Below are positions 1 through 8,256 of a DNA stretch of 64,000 nt, one piece after another. How positions within the stretch are numbered: the stretch's first letter is position 1; each line of letters starts with the position of its first letter. Origin of the DNA: Vibrio sp. PID17_43 (GTDB lineage Bacteria > Pseudomonadota > Gammaproteobacteria > Enterobacterales > Vibrionaceae). The stretch covers positions 1-64,000 of the forward strand of contig NZ_LIXM01000014.1 of assembly GCF_002608565.1 (NCBI RefSeq), in the 5' to 3' direction. The position numbers and the translations under genes were made by a program. The notes under the pieces were generated by a model that was given only the letters and a program-made list of their open reading frames with translations, ran no database searches and was not told the origin of the DNA.

Positions 1-1
1 C

Positions 2-118
2 AGTGTTGTGGATGAGTTGATTTGGCCAAAGGATAAGAGGATTTGTCATATCTTTGATTATCCGTTAAATACTAATTTAGCAAAATCACTGACTCACTTT
101 TGTCCAAAAGCTTGCTAG
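2..118 (+). CDS. C-terminal end of an unrecognised protein, cut by the window edge
   Basis: An open frame runs in from the left edge and closes with TAG at 116-118, giving 38 residues that end in HFCPKAC. I do not recognise the family. It lies on the same side of the putative element end as the AT-rich dinB copy, so it may be element cargo. With no start visible, it could also be a chance open frame. Confidence 0.3.
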   Translation, partial: SVVDELIWPKDKRICHIFDYPLNTNLAKSLTHFCPKAC

Positions 119-537
119 CACTCGGTTAATGAATATTGTGATCACCAAGCGATTCTGTCGTACCTTAATTACCAAGCGAGTAGGTCACAATTAATAAACT
201 TCTATGGCCGCCGCAGGCGGTATAAGCAACCCACTGAATTAATTGGGATGATCAGAATTCAAATTGCGGAAACTGCTGAACTAAAGCGGGTCACTGACCC
301 TCTTTTTCTTTCTTGCAAGACCAGGGGGCTTATAGCAGGTTCGGACGTCAGATCGGATTTGCGCAGCAAATCTAGCGGAGTCGTGCGATACTGAAGCGAT
401 CAATTTTAAATTTTGTAAGTGACTTGCAAAAAAAATCGAATGATATCAGGCGGTAACAGCTCAGTTTCAACACATGCAAATTTAACCAACTGGTTCAATC
501 AATTTATAAATGACTAGCGAGTAGTGAGCTTTCGTTA
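119..537. other. Non-coding stretch with three short perfect hairpins, upstream of the first dinB
   Basis: No convincing gene is visible here. Three perfect inverted repeats stand out: CCGCC-GCA-GGCGG at 208-220, GGGTCA-C-TGACCC at 288-300, and GATTTGC-GCA-GCAAATC at 356-372. An octamer TGTAAGTG at 414-421 recurs at 1594-1601, nearly at 1682-1689 (TGTAAGTC), and inverted at 1727-1734. No LexA box was recognised ahead of the dinB start at 538. The stretch is probably the non-coding flank of the element that brought in this dinB. Confidence 0.5.
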
Positions 538-1587
538 ATGAAAAAGATAATCCATATAGATCTCGACAGTTACTATGCTTCTGTTGAAGTCAGAGACAAT
601 CCTGAATTGCGAGGAATACCTCTTGCTGTTGGGGGGAAAAATGGACGTGGGGTGATTTCAACGTGTAGTTATGAAGCAAGGGCTTTTGGTGTTCGTTCTG
701 CCATGTCTACCGCCAAAGCCTTACAGCTTTGCCCTCAACTAACGGTTGTTTCTGGAAATATGGAAAAATATCGCTCGGTTTCTAAACAAATTCATGAGAT
801 TTTTAGTCGCTATACCGACATAATAGAGCCACTATCTTTAGATGAAGCTTACCTAGATGTGACTGATTCCCCGTTATTTAAAGGTTCTGCAACTTTAATA
901 GCTCAAGATATTAGGAAGTCCATTAAAACTGAGTTACATCTTACTGCTTCAGCAGGTGTTTCTCCGTTAAAGTTCGTTTCAAAAGTTGCATCGGATGTGA
1001 ATAAGCCAAATGGTATTTGCGTTGTTACGCCTGATGAAGTTCAATCATTTATTGATAATTTGGATTTAGGCAAGATAAATGGTGTGGGCAAAGTTACTTT
1101 AGAAAAACTTAATAAGCTTGGTTTGTTTAAAGGTAAAGATGTCAAAGAAGCCGATAGGAATATTCTGATTAGTCATTTGGGTAAATTCGGTAATACTCTA
1201 TGGGATAGGTGTCACGGAATAGATGATAGACCTGTTGTTGTTGAGAGGGTAAGAAAGTCAGTAGGGGTCGAAAGAACTTACTTAAATGATATTGATAACT
1301 TAGAGCAATGCCTTTTAGCAATTGATCCCTTGTTTTTAGAATTGGAAAAAAGATTGCAGAAAGCGCTTGAAGGGAAGTTTATTTCAAAGCTTGGTGTGAA
1401 GATTAAATTTAATGACTTTCAACAAACAACAGTTGAGCATAAGCATGATACTTTTGATAAGCAGTTTTTTATTAAGTTATGTGAAGAAGCATTTAATAGA
1501 AGAGAGGGCCGAAGTGTTCGTTTGCTTGGTCTAAGTGTTGGTGTTGAACCAAAACTATCTACAGGCCAGTTAGACCTCGCTTTGTGA
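538..1587 (+). CDS. dinB: DNA polymerase IV (Y-family), element-borne copy
   Basis: A complete 349-residue Y-family translesion polymerase, close to the usual Pol IV length. The first metal-binding aspartate is at D8 in the HIDLDSYYASVE segment. The second acidic pair, D102-E103, is in PLSLDEAYLDVT. The thumb helix-hairpin-helix and little-finger domains follow, and the C-terminus QLDLAL looks like a beta-clamp binding motif. The enzyme would carry out error-prone bypass synthesis at stalled forks. The ATG at 538 follows GAGCTTTCGTTA, with only a weak ribosome site. Its base composition is visibly more AT-rich than the core genes to the right, and it is clearly diverged from the second dinB, so it was probably acquired horizontally. 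It likely supplies the cell's Pol IV, since the adjacent copy lacks D8. Confidence 0.9.
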   Translation: MKKIIHIDLDSYYASVEVRDNPELRGIPLAVGGKNGRGVISTCSYEARAFGVRSAMSTAKALQLCPQLTVVSGNMEKYRSVSKQIHEIFSRYTDIIEPLSLDEAYLDVTDSPLFKGSATLIAQDIRKSIKTELHLTASAGVSPLKFVSKVASDVNKPNGICVVTPDEVQSFIDNLDLGKINGVGKVTLEKLNKLGLFKGKDVKEADRNILISHLGKFGNTLWDRCHGIDDRPVVVERVRKSVGVERTYLNDIDNLEQCLLAIDPLFLELEKRLQKALEGKFISKLGVKIKFNDFQQTTVEHKHDTFDKQFFIKLCEEAFNRREGRSVRLLGLSVGVEPKLSTGQLDLAL

Positions 1588-1757
1588 TTTTTTTGTAAGT
1601 GGATTTGTGGTTAAATCGCTACTCTTTTTTATGAAAAATCAAAATATTTATGTAAGGGGCTTTCGTTAGTGGGTTTTCCCTTGTAAGTCACTATATAAAA
1701 ACGTTTTTTACTCACTCACTCACTCACACTTACATTTTTTACCTCAGAGTTGTAATC
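1588..1757. repeat. Cluster of short repeats at the putative element end
   Basis: TGTAAGTG occurs at 1594-1601, TGTAAGTC at 1682-1689, and the inverted octamer CACTTACA at 1727-1734. An ACTC tandem tract spans about 1710-1726. GCTTTCGTTA at 1659-1668 repeats the 10 bases directly ahead of the dinB start (528-537). Iterated short motifs next to a gene-disrupting junction suggest binding sites for an element recombinase. The arrangement is seen directly; the role is inferred. Confidence 0.4.
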
Positions 1758-1764
1758 TGCCGCA

Positions 1765-2772
1765 GTGGAAATGCGCGACAACCCGAAATTCCGGGGAGTG
1801 CCACTTGCTGTGGGTGGTCATGAAAAGCAACGTGGAGTAATTAGTACCTGTAATTATGAAGCGCGAAAATTTGGCATTCGAAGTGCGATGCCAACGGCGC
1901 GTGCACTCCAACTTTGTCCTAATTTGCTCGTTGTTCCTGGGCGGATGCATGTATATAAGCAAGTCTCTCAACAAATCCGTGCTATTTTCGAGCGTTATAC
2001 CCAGACCATAGAGCCATTGTCTCTCGACGAGGCGTATCTGGATGTGACCAACGCGACGGTATGTCGAGGCTCTGCGACCTTAATTGCAGAATCGATTCGT
2101 AATGATATCTACAATGAACTTGGCCTAACTGCCTCTGCAGGTATCGCGCCGATTAAGTTTCTTGCCAAAGTTGCGTCTGATATGAATAAGCCGAATGGCC
2201 AGTTTGTTATTCCACCTGATAAGGTTCAAGAGGTGGTGGATAAACTACCTTTAGAAAAGATACCGGGAGTGGGTAAGGTCAGTTTAGAGAAATTACACCA
2301 GGCTGGCTTTTATCTTTGCGAAGACATTAAGAATAGCGACTACCGCGAACTGTTACGCCAGTTCGGCCGCCAGGGCGCTTCGCTGTGGAAACGCAGCCAC
2401 GGTATTGATGATCGAGAAGTTGTGGTTGAGCGAGAACGTAAGTCGGTGGGGGTCGAGCGTACCTTTAGCCAGAATATTTCAACTTATGATGAATGCTGGA
2501 AGGTGATTGAAGATAAGCTTTACCCTGAGCTAGAGAAACGTTTGGAGAAAGCCAGTCCGGATAAATCGATCATCAAGCAGGGCATCAAACTTAAGTTTGC
2601 CGATTTTCAGCTTACGACGATTGAGCATATCCACCCTCAGCTTGAGTTAGAAGACTTCAAAGAGCTTCTAAGAGATATCCTTAAACGACAAAATGGCAGA
2701 GAAATACGTTTACTGGGCCTGAGTGTGATGCTCAAGCCCGAACAGCAAGCGCGTCAATTAAGCTTCTTTTAG
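1765..2772 (+). pseudogene. dinB: Native dinB, 5'-truncated remnant
   Basis: The frame encodes 335 residues of DNA polymerase IV starting at Val-Glu-Met-Arg-Asp-Asn-Pro, which aligns to residue 16 onward of the left copy. The N-terminal strand with the first catalytic aspartate (D8) is missing, along with any normal start codon or ribosome site. The only starts are a GTG at 1765 or an internal ATG at 1771. The rest is intact, including PLSLDEAYLDVT and the C-terminal QLSFF, with codon use like the neighbouring core genes. Without D8 a translated product should not polymerise DNA, so I call it a pseudogene. The missing 5' piece may sit at the far end of the element. Its 3' end overlaps the convergent RecQ-like gene by 4 bases. 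Confidence 0.75.
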
Positions 2773-4694
2773 GCTCGCAGCGCTTCAACTTGTTTTAACA
2801 CTTGCTCGAAAGAGACATTCGCCAGAGCGCCATACCCTCTTAGTTTACTTGCTTTCAGCTGAGTGATGATTGGCGTGCTGATCCCACATAGGAATCGTGC
2901 CACCGCAGCATTGCTAACGACAGTTGGTGAAAGTTGAACAAATTCATCAACCCAAGCGGATAAATGAGTGAACTCTGGTTGTTCATGTTGCGGGCGAGAG
3001 AAAGTGGCGATTTTCCCACGGCAAACCGAACAGTGGCCGCATTGAGTTGGAGCATTATGGTCTGCAAAGTAATGCGCCAGTTGATGGCTTAAGCAATCGG
3101 ACGATTGGAACAGATTCAGCATCGTATGGATGCGCTCAATATCCTTGCGCTCTTTGGATTGGAACAGTTCAACCAAATGCTGAGAGAGATCCTCTTGGTT
3201 TTGAGTGGCAGGAAGAACCGAATACACATCTGTTAGCTGTTTGCTCTCTAATTCAATCCAACCGTTCTGGTGGAAGTAGTCAAGCGCCGCGACCACACGA
3301 GCACGCTCTGATTGATAGTTCATCCATAGTGCTTCTAAGTCCACTTGGCACCAAATTTTGGCTTTGGTTGAACACGTGAAAATTGCCTCGACAAACTGAC
3401 GACGCTCACCTTGGAACTGGTTGAGGATAAACTGCTTATCTTGCAAAAACTTGAATCGATATTCAGCAAAGTAACTGTACTTAGCTTTAATCACGTTGGC
3501 TAATTCAAGATAAACGAGCAAGGTCTTGAGTGGTAACTGGCGAATATTACTGTCACGAGATAAACGCAGTGCCATCACTTCCCATTGCGGAGTGTTCTCG
3601 CGGATTTGTTCCAGTACATAATCGATAGAACTTGGCTCAGGTGTATCACCGTAAATAAAGTTCTCGAGTACAGTTAAGCCAGAAGTATTGCCTAGTAGAA
3701 TACACTCCGAACGCTGACCATCTCGTCCGGCACGCCCAATTTCCTGTGCGTAGTTTTCGATAGATTTCGGCAAGTCGAAGTGAAGCACGCGGCGGATATC
3801 AGATTTGTCTACCCCCATGCCAAAGGCAATGGTTGCCACAATACAATCTATTTGGCTATCCATGAATTGCTGTTGAATTTGTTCGCGGATATCACTTTTT
3901 AAGCCCGCATGGTAAGCGTGCGCATTGACGCCAAGGTGGATCAGTGCCTTTGCGACCTGTACGGCAGTTTGTTGTTGTGTTACGTAGACAATGGTTGGAA
4001 GCTTTGGTGAAGCCGCAATGATGTCATTGAGTTGAGCCAATTTGTCTGGTTCTTCACATGGCATGACTGAAATGTCGAGGTTAGATCGGTAGAAACCGGT
4101 TACCGTAATATGTTCACTGGCGATGTTAAACTTGTGCTGCATGTCCTCAATAACCGGGGGCGTAGCTGTCGCAGTCAGTAGTAATGATTGGGGGATATTC
4201 AGTTCACGCTGGTATTGAGGCAGTTTAAGATAATCTGGTCGGAAGTTATGCCCCCATTCTGATATACAGTGCGCTTCATCGACCACCATCAAAGAGATTG
4301 GGATTTGACGGATGAATTCACGAAAGCGTTCATTCTTTAGTCTTTCTACCGAGATCATCAATATTTTTATCTGACCGTTCTTAACGCCAGCCATAACTTG
4401 TTGGGCGTCTTCTCGGCTTTGACTGCTATCAATCGAGGCGGCAGCAATGCCTTTGCTTTGTAAAAAGGTGAGCTGATCTTTCATCAGTGCAAGCAAGGGA
4501 GAGATCACCAAGGTAAGATTCGGTAATTGCGTTGCGGGAAGCTGATAACAGAGTGACTTTCCCGAGCCTGTAGGAAAGATTGCCGCTGCAGAGTAACCAT
4601 TCATTACGGCCTCAATGACAGGTTGTTGACCGGCTCTTAAGCAATCAAAGCCAAACACGGATTGAAGGGTTTGCTGAAGTGGGCCACTTTGCAT
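2769..4694 (-). CDS. RecQ-family ATP-dependent DNA helicase
   Basis: A 641-residue superfamily 2 helicase. Walker A PTGSGKS is at residues 41-47, followed by the DEAH-box region VVDEAHCISEWGH and the arginine-finger motif GRAGRDGQ. Near the C-terminus is a zinc-binding cysteine set, C-x-x-C-x-x-C around QCGHCSVC. It unwinds DNA in recombination and repair. It differs enough from canonical RecQ that I leave the symbol blank; a second, true recQ probably lies elsewhere. The start is placed at the ATG at 4692-4694 (MQSGPLQQ). A longer open frame upstream runs into the divergent neighbour and lacks helicase sequence. It faces the Gre-like gene divergently across about 76 bases. Confidence 0.85.
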   Translation of the reverse strand: MQSGPLQQTLQSVFGFDCLRAGQQPVIEAVMNGYSAAAIFPTGSGKSLCYQLPATQLPNLTLVISPLLALMKDQLTFLQSKGIAAASIDSSQSREDAQQVMAGVKNGQIKILMISVERLKNERFREFIRQIPISLMVVDEAHCISEWGHNFRPDYLKLPQYQRELNIPQSLLLTATATPPVIEDMQHKFNIASEHITVTGFYRSNLDISVMPCEEPDKLAQLNDIIAASPKLPTIVYVTQQQTAVQVAKALIHLGVNAHAYHAGLKSDIREQIQQQFMDSQIDCIVATIAFGMGVDKSDIRRVLHFDLPKSIENYAQEIGRAGRDGQRSECILLGNTSGLTVLENFIYGDTPEPSSIDYVLEQIRENTPQWEVMALRLSRDSNIRQLPLKTLLVYLELANVIKAKYSYFAEYRFKFLQDKQFILNQFQGERRQFVEAIFTCSTKAKIWCQVDLEALWMNYQSERARVVAALDYFHQNGWIELESKQLTDVYSVLPATQNQEDLSQHLVELFQSKERKDIERIHTMLNLFQSSDCLSHQLAHYFADHNAPTQCGHCSVCRGKIATFSRPQHEQPEFTHLSAWVDEFVQLSPTVVSNAAVARFLCGISTPIITQLKASKLRGYGALANVSFEQVLKQVEALRA

Positions 4695-4770
4695 AATGGG
4701 GAAACCTTTCTTTGATGATAAACTAGAGCACATTACCATATCCTTAGTGCTCAATGCGCGCCTTAAAAGT

Positions 4771-5250
4771 ATGAACAAAGCAGAGCTAGTCCAAATTATC
4801 ATTACGCAATTGGAAGACAAACTTCACATTGCCCATGCATCGACTCAACGAGCTATCGATGCCGCCACCGATGAACAGACGGTGCCCGAGCACAAATATG
4901 ACACCTTAGCGTTAGAAGCGTCTTATCTTGCTCATGGGCAGGCAATGCGAGTACAAGAGAGTGAAGAGGAGCTACGTCAATATCGTGCACTGGTTATTCG
5001 TGACTTTACTGAATCTCCGATTGCTGTCGGTGCATACGTTGAACTGCAGGATGAGAATGATATTGAGAGATCATTTTTCATCGGCCCATGTTCAGGTGGG
5101 TTAACGGTGGAGTGGCAAGATAAGGAAGTATTTGTTCTTACTTCCAAATCTCCGCTTGGTCGTGCTTTAATGGGCAAAGAAGATGGCGAAGAGATAGAAG
5201 TTAAAATTCACGATAAAACGAAGTGTTATGAGGTTGTGACGGTCTACTGA
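4771..5250 (+). CDS. GreA/GreB-like transcription elongation factor family protein
   Basis: A 159-residue protein, the size of GreA. Residues 1-75 are predicted helical, with acidic residues in the turn (DAATDEQ, PEHKYD). The C-terminal half resembles the FKBP-like Gre domain, including SPLGRALMGKEDGEEIEV, which matches the S-P-[LI]-G-x-A-L-x-G signature of that domain. Gre factors insert a coiled coil into the RNA polymerase secondary channel and stimulate transcript cleavage. Whether this paralogue does so is inferred. The ATG at 4771 (MNKAEL) is chosen over one at 4696, which would overlap the divergent helicase start region. Confidence 0.7.
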   Translation: MNKAELVQIIITQLEDKLHIAHASTQRAIDAATDEQTVPEHKYDTLALEASYLAHGQAMRVQESEEELRQYRALVIRDFTESPIAVGAYVELQDENDIERSFFIGPCSGGLTVEWQDKEVFVLTSKSPLGRALMGKEDGEEIEVKIHDKTKCYEVVTVY

Positions 5251-5310
5251 CATCCAACCGATCATTCACTGTTATAGTTGATAGAAATCACCATGACAAA
5301 AGAGAAAGTA

Positions 5311-6054
5311 ATGAAAAAACTGTTCACACTCTCATTGCTGATGGTCAGCGCAACTGGCTATGCAGCGCAATGTCGTGTCGACATCAATAATGAAGTTCGG
5401 ATGGATGGTCAGAACTTAGAAATTTTACACGCCAACGGTGAAAAAGCGGTGGTGGATGAAGATAATAACCTTTTCATAAAAGGCGAATTGATCACTCTCA
5501 ATGCGGATCAAAAGGCCGCGATTGAAGATTATCGTGAAAAGATGAATGCGTATATTCCGCAAGCAAAGCAATTGGCAAGCGACGGTCTGGCGCTAGCAAA
5601 CGACATCATTGATGATATCGCAGTGAGCTTAGACGCGCCGGATTCATTTGATAATGTGAAAGTTGCCGTGAAAGCGTTCTTTGCGGATGTTGAGGCTCGT
5701 TACTACAAAGATGGCGATTTTATTCTACCTGCTGAGAGCTTCGAGTCTATGAGTGAATCTTGGACCGCGGACTTTGAAAAAGCCCAGGAGATTTTTAACA
5801 AAGAGTTCATCGCGAGCGCGTTTGATGCACTCTCAGCGAAGATGAAAGAAGAGGGTGGTTTAAATTTAACAGCATTGTCGGAAAGCATGACGGAATTGGC
5901 TGCGAAAGTAGAACAGCGTTTAGCTGAGCATTCAAAAGAGGTTGAGCAGCAAGCGGAAGGCTTGTGTGAGTCACTGGATGAAATGGCTGATCAAGAACAA
6001 GAACTATTGAAGAAGATCCCGGCACTAAGAGACTACCAAGTGTTTACGATCTAA
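5311..6054 (+). CDS. DUF2884 (YggN-family) secreted protein
   Basis: A 247-residue protein with a signal peptide, MKKLFTLSLLMVSATGYA, with likely cleavage after AYA and before QC. The mature part begins with a small beta-rich region (CRVDINNEVRMDG). A long helical region follows, rich in Glu, Ala and Gln and coiled-coil-like near residues 195-235. It resembles the YggN family, a periplasmic protein of unknown function. Start: the ATG at 5311 follows AGAGAAAG and begins the signal peptide; ATGs at 5278 and 5293 would add a hydrophilic extension. A good terminator follows. Confidence 0.75.
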   Translation: MKKLFTLSLLMVSATGYAAQCRVDINNEVRMDGQNLEILHANGEKAVVDEDNNLFIKGELITLNADQKAAIEDYREKMNAYIPQAKQLASDGLALANDIIDDIAVSLDAPDSFDNVKVAVKAFFADVEARYYKDGDFILPAESFESMSESWTADFEKAQEIFNKEFIASAFDALSAKMKEEGGLNLTALSESMTELAAKVEQRLAEHSKEVEQQAEGLCESLDEMADQEQELLKKIPALRDYQVFTI

Positions 6055-6082
6055 ATTGGTTTTTTTAGTTACGCCAAGATAC

Positions 6083-6113
6083 AGGCCGTTGAGTGTTCTC
6101 AGCGGCCTTTATT
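6083..6113 (+). terminator. Intrinsic terminator after the DUF2884 gene
   Basis: Stem AGGCCGTTGAG / CTCAGCGGCCT with a TGTT loop and one G-T pair, followed by a short T tract. Confidence 0.75.
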
Positions 6114-6287
6114 ATATCGATTTTCGAATGCATTCCTCGTCGGTGTGGGATGTATGCGGAAATTTACCAATTGAATGATGGCGAATGAATTTGATTGCCG
6201 AGTAATTAACCTAATTGCTCTTGTTTAATAGATGACATTGCTATAGTGTACTAGCTCACTAGTTCGTTGATATTTCGTGTGAGTAGT

Positions 6288-7652
6288 ATGACACAACAAA
6301 CCTCTTCTCAATCCCGTGAGCATTTTAGCTCTCGTCTTGGGTTCATTTTAGCGGCGGCAGGGGCGGCTGTGGGCCTAGGTAATATTTGGGGGTTTCCTAC
6401 TCAAGCGGCAAGCAATGGCGGTGGTGCCTTTTTGCTGGTTTACTTAGTGATGATTCTTATCGTCGCTTTCCCTATGCTAGTGGTTGAGATGGCGATTGGT
6501 CGCCATGGCCAAGCTAACCCAGTAGATAGCATGCGTTCATTAACGGACAACCCAGTCGGCAAGAAGTTAGGTGGCATTGTTGGTTGGATTGGCTTGAGTG
6601 TGCCAAGTGCTGTACTGGCGTTTTACTCTATCGTTGGCGGTTGGTTGATCTGTTTTATGCTCGGTGCAATCAGCGACATCATGGGCATGGAAGCGGCGAC
6701 ACAATGGTTGAAGGGCTTCAGCGTTGAACGCAATCTTTTCGGTACGATTACCTTTTATGTATTAACTATTTTGATTGTACAAGGTGGCGTAAAACAAGGT
6801 ATTGAGAAGTGGTCGACACGCCTAATGCCTGCATTGTTTGTTCTGTTTGGTTTGCTGTTCATCTACATCATGACACAAAATGGCGCGATGGAAGGTTTGA
6901 AGCACTACTTAGTACCGGACTTTGATAAAGTATGGGATCGCAAGCTTATCCTTGCAGCAATGGGACAGGGCTTCTTCTCACTGACCATTGGTGGCTGTTC
7001 GATGCTGATCTACGGCTCTTACTTAAGCAAGAAAGAGAATTTACCTAAGATGGCCATGAACGTAACCATGGTCGATACCGCCGTTGCCTTTATCGCAGGT
7101 TTGGTTGTCATGCCTGCTATGTTTGTTGCGATGCAAAAAGGTGTGCAAATCTACGCGGAAGATGGCTCGCTACTGAGCTCAGACACCTTGGTATTCACGG
7201 TACTACCGTTGATGTTTGATAGCCTTGGTTTGTTAGGACAGTTATTCTCAATTGCTTTTTTCTTATTGCTCACCATTGCTGCGTTGACGTCATCGATTTC
7301 TATGTTGGAGTGTCCAGTTGCGTTAGTTGGCGAGCGTTTTAATACTAAGCGCAGCACAACCAGTTGGGTGTTAGGTGGTTTGATAGCGCTATTTAGTGTG
7401 GTGATCGTATTTAACTTTGGTGCCTTATTTGGCATGGTCGCAACGCTTGCGACGCAATATCTACAACCAATGGCAGCGTTGTTGTTCTGTCTATTCGGTG
7501 GCTGGGTATGGAACCGCCACTCGAAAATTAAAGAACTTGAGCAAGGTTGCCCTGAGTTTACACAAGGCTGGTTTGGTAAGTTGTGGCCTGCGTATGTGAA
7601 GTTCGTTTGTCCGATTCTCGTGGCGACGGTTATCTGGGCTTCATTCGGTTAA
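6288..7652 (+). CDS. Sodium-dependent transporter, NSS/SNF family
   Basis: A 454-residue integral membrane protein with about 11-12 hydrophobic segments. The family signature lies in the first helix: SRLGFILAAAGAAVGLGNIWGFP, where unwound TM1 coordinates sodium and substrate. NSS carriers couple sodium entry to uptake of amino acids or similar small amines. The substrate cannot be read from sequence. The ATG at 6288 (MTQQTSSQ) gives the usual short N-terminal tail; the upstream in-frame start adds an unlikely MIFRVSS. It is a single-gene unit ended by a strong hairpin. The 233 bases upstream hold no further gene. Confidence 0.88.
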   Translation: MTQQTSSQSREHFSSRLGFILAAAGAAVGLGNIWGFPTQAASNGGGAFLLVYLVMILIVAFPMLVVEMAIGRHGQANPVDSMRSLTDNPVGKKLGGIVGWIGLSVPSAVLAFYSIVGGWLICFMLGAISDIMGMEAATQWLKGFSVERNLFGTITFYVLTILIVQGGVKQGIEKWSTRLMPALFVLFGLLFIYIMTQNGAMEGLKHYLVPDFDKVWDRKLILAAMGQGFFSLTIGGCSMLIYGSYLSKKENLPKMAMNVTMVDTAVAFIAGLVVMPAMFVAMQKGVQIYAEDGSLLSSDTLVFTVLPLMFDSLGLLGQLFSIAFFLLLTIAALTSSISMLECPVALVGERFNTKRSTTSWVLGGLIALFSVVIVFNFGALFGMVATLATQYLQPMAALLFCLFGGWVWNRHSKIKELEQGCPEFTQGWFGKLWPAYVKFVCPILVATVIWASFG

Positions 7653-7675
7653 TGAGCTGACACAATGCAGAAATG

Positions 7676-7707
7676 AAAAGGGCTTGATGAATGCATCAAG
7701 CCCTTTT
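7676..7707. terminator. Bidirectional intrinsic terminator
   Basis: Perfect stem AAAAGGGCTTGATG / CATCAAGCCCTTTT with an AATG loop. It lies between the convergent transporter and DUF4250 genes, with A and T tracts on both sides. Confidence 0.9.
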
Positions 7708-7745
7708 ATCTATTCGTTGTTTACGTTGTCCGTCGTGATTAACGA

Positions 7746-7937
7746 TTAACGGAACTGTCCGGCGTCAGGCAAAAAGTCAAAACCTGCAGACGCCAGCTTT
7801 GCTTCAAGCGCGGCACGGTCAATCTCAAAAAAAGCCACGAGTTTATCGAGATCACCACCGAAGTCGTCACGCAGCTTCATGTTGACGATGCTCATCAGCA
7901 TTATTGGATCCATCGATTCAAAGTTCGCCAAGTTCAT
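7746..7937 (-). CDS. DUF4250 domain protein
   Basis: A 63-residue acidic protein, [20 protein letters not shown] at its start, typical of the small DUF4250 family of unknown function. Its ATG overlaps the stop of yaeP by 4 bases (ATGA), so the two are translationally coupled. I can give no biochemical role. Confidence 0.8.
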   Translation of the reverse strand: MNLANFESMDPIMLMSIVNMKLRDDFGGDLDKLVAFFEIDRAALEAKLASAGFDFLPDAGQFR

Positions 7938-8143
7938 TGCTTATCCTCGAAATCAGAGATCAGTAGGTTTGCCGCAGCAAATGCCGCTTTTTCACGAACG
8001 TCTTTAGGTAGAGACTCGTCAGCCGCAACGTCGTTCAGTGCTCTTACTGCACATGAGATTGCTTGAGGGATGTAAGCTTGATCGCCACTACCAATTTGAG
8101 CGTAAAGCTCACGAACCAAATCACAACAGCCGTATACTTGCAT
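7934..8143 (-). CDS. yaeP: YaeP family protein (UPF0253)
   Basis: A 69-residue protein. The C-terminal stretch [18 protein letters not shown] matches the conserved end of E. coli YaeP, as does the early [18 protein letters not shown] segment. The function of the family is unknown. The ATG at 8143 is preceded on the minus strand by AAGGA at good spacing. It is the first gene of a two-gene unit with the DUF4250 gene. In E. coli, yaeP also lies near proS and tilS, which supports the assignment. Confidence 0.85.
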   Translation of the reverse strand: MQVYGCCDLVRELYAQIGSGDQAYIPQAISCAVRALNDVAADESLPKDVREKAAFAAANLLISDFEDKQ

Positions 8144-8256
8144 GGCTAAATCCTTAATAAATGATAACTGCTCTCAAATATACACATAGCCGTTTTGAAA
8201 CTCAAAGCAGAGAATTGTTTTGGCTCAAATTCACAGACAACTTGAGCAAATATTCA

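Larger units (their letters stand above)
1..1757. mobile_element. Right end of a putative integrated element that disrupted the native dinB
   Basis: Two dinB genes lie head to tail. The left copy is complete and AT-rich. The right copy has lost its start and about its first 13 codons, and homology between the copies resumes at the Ala-x-Val-Glu codons near 1758. The simplest reading is that foreign DNA ending near 1750-1758 replaced or displaced the 5' end of the native gene and carries its own intact dinB. The last 170 bases hold TGTAAGTG-type motifs in both orientations and an ACTC tandem run at about 1710-1726, which could be recombinase sites. No integrase or transposase is visible in the window, and the left boundary is outside it. 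Confidence 0.5.

Noticed and set aside
356..372. An integron attC site
   Set aside because: The hairpin is short and no attC-type core sites (GTTRRRY and its partner) or long imperfect stem surround it. No cassette array is visible.
4696..4770. An N-terminal extension of the Gre-like protein and of the RecQ-like helicase across the shared gap
   Set aside because: Each extended frame would overlap the other's start region, and the added residues have no family resemblance.
7151..7435. A long antisense frame inside the NSS transporter gene, and similar antisense frames in glnD, dnaE, lpxA, bamA and fadE
   Set aside because: These mirror the codon bias of the real genes on the other strand and lack ribosome sites and recognisable domains.
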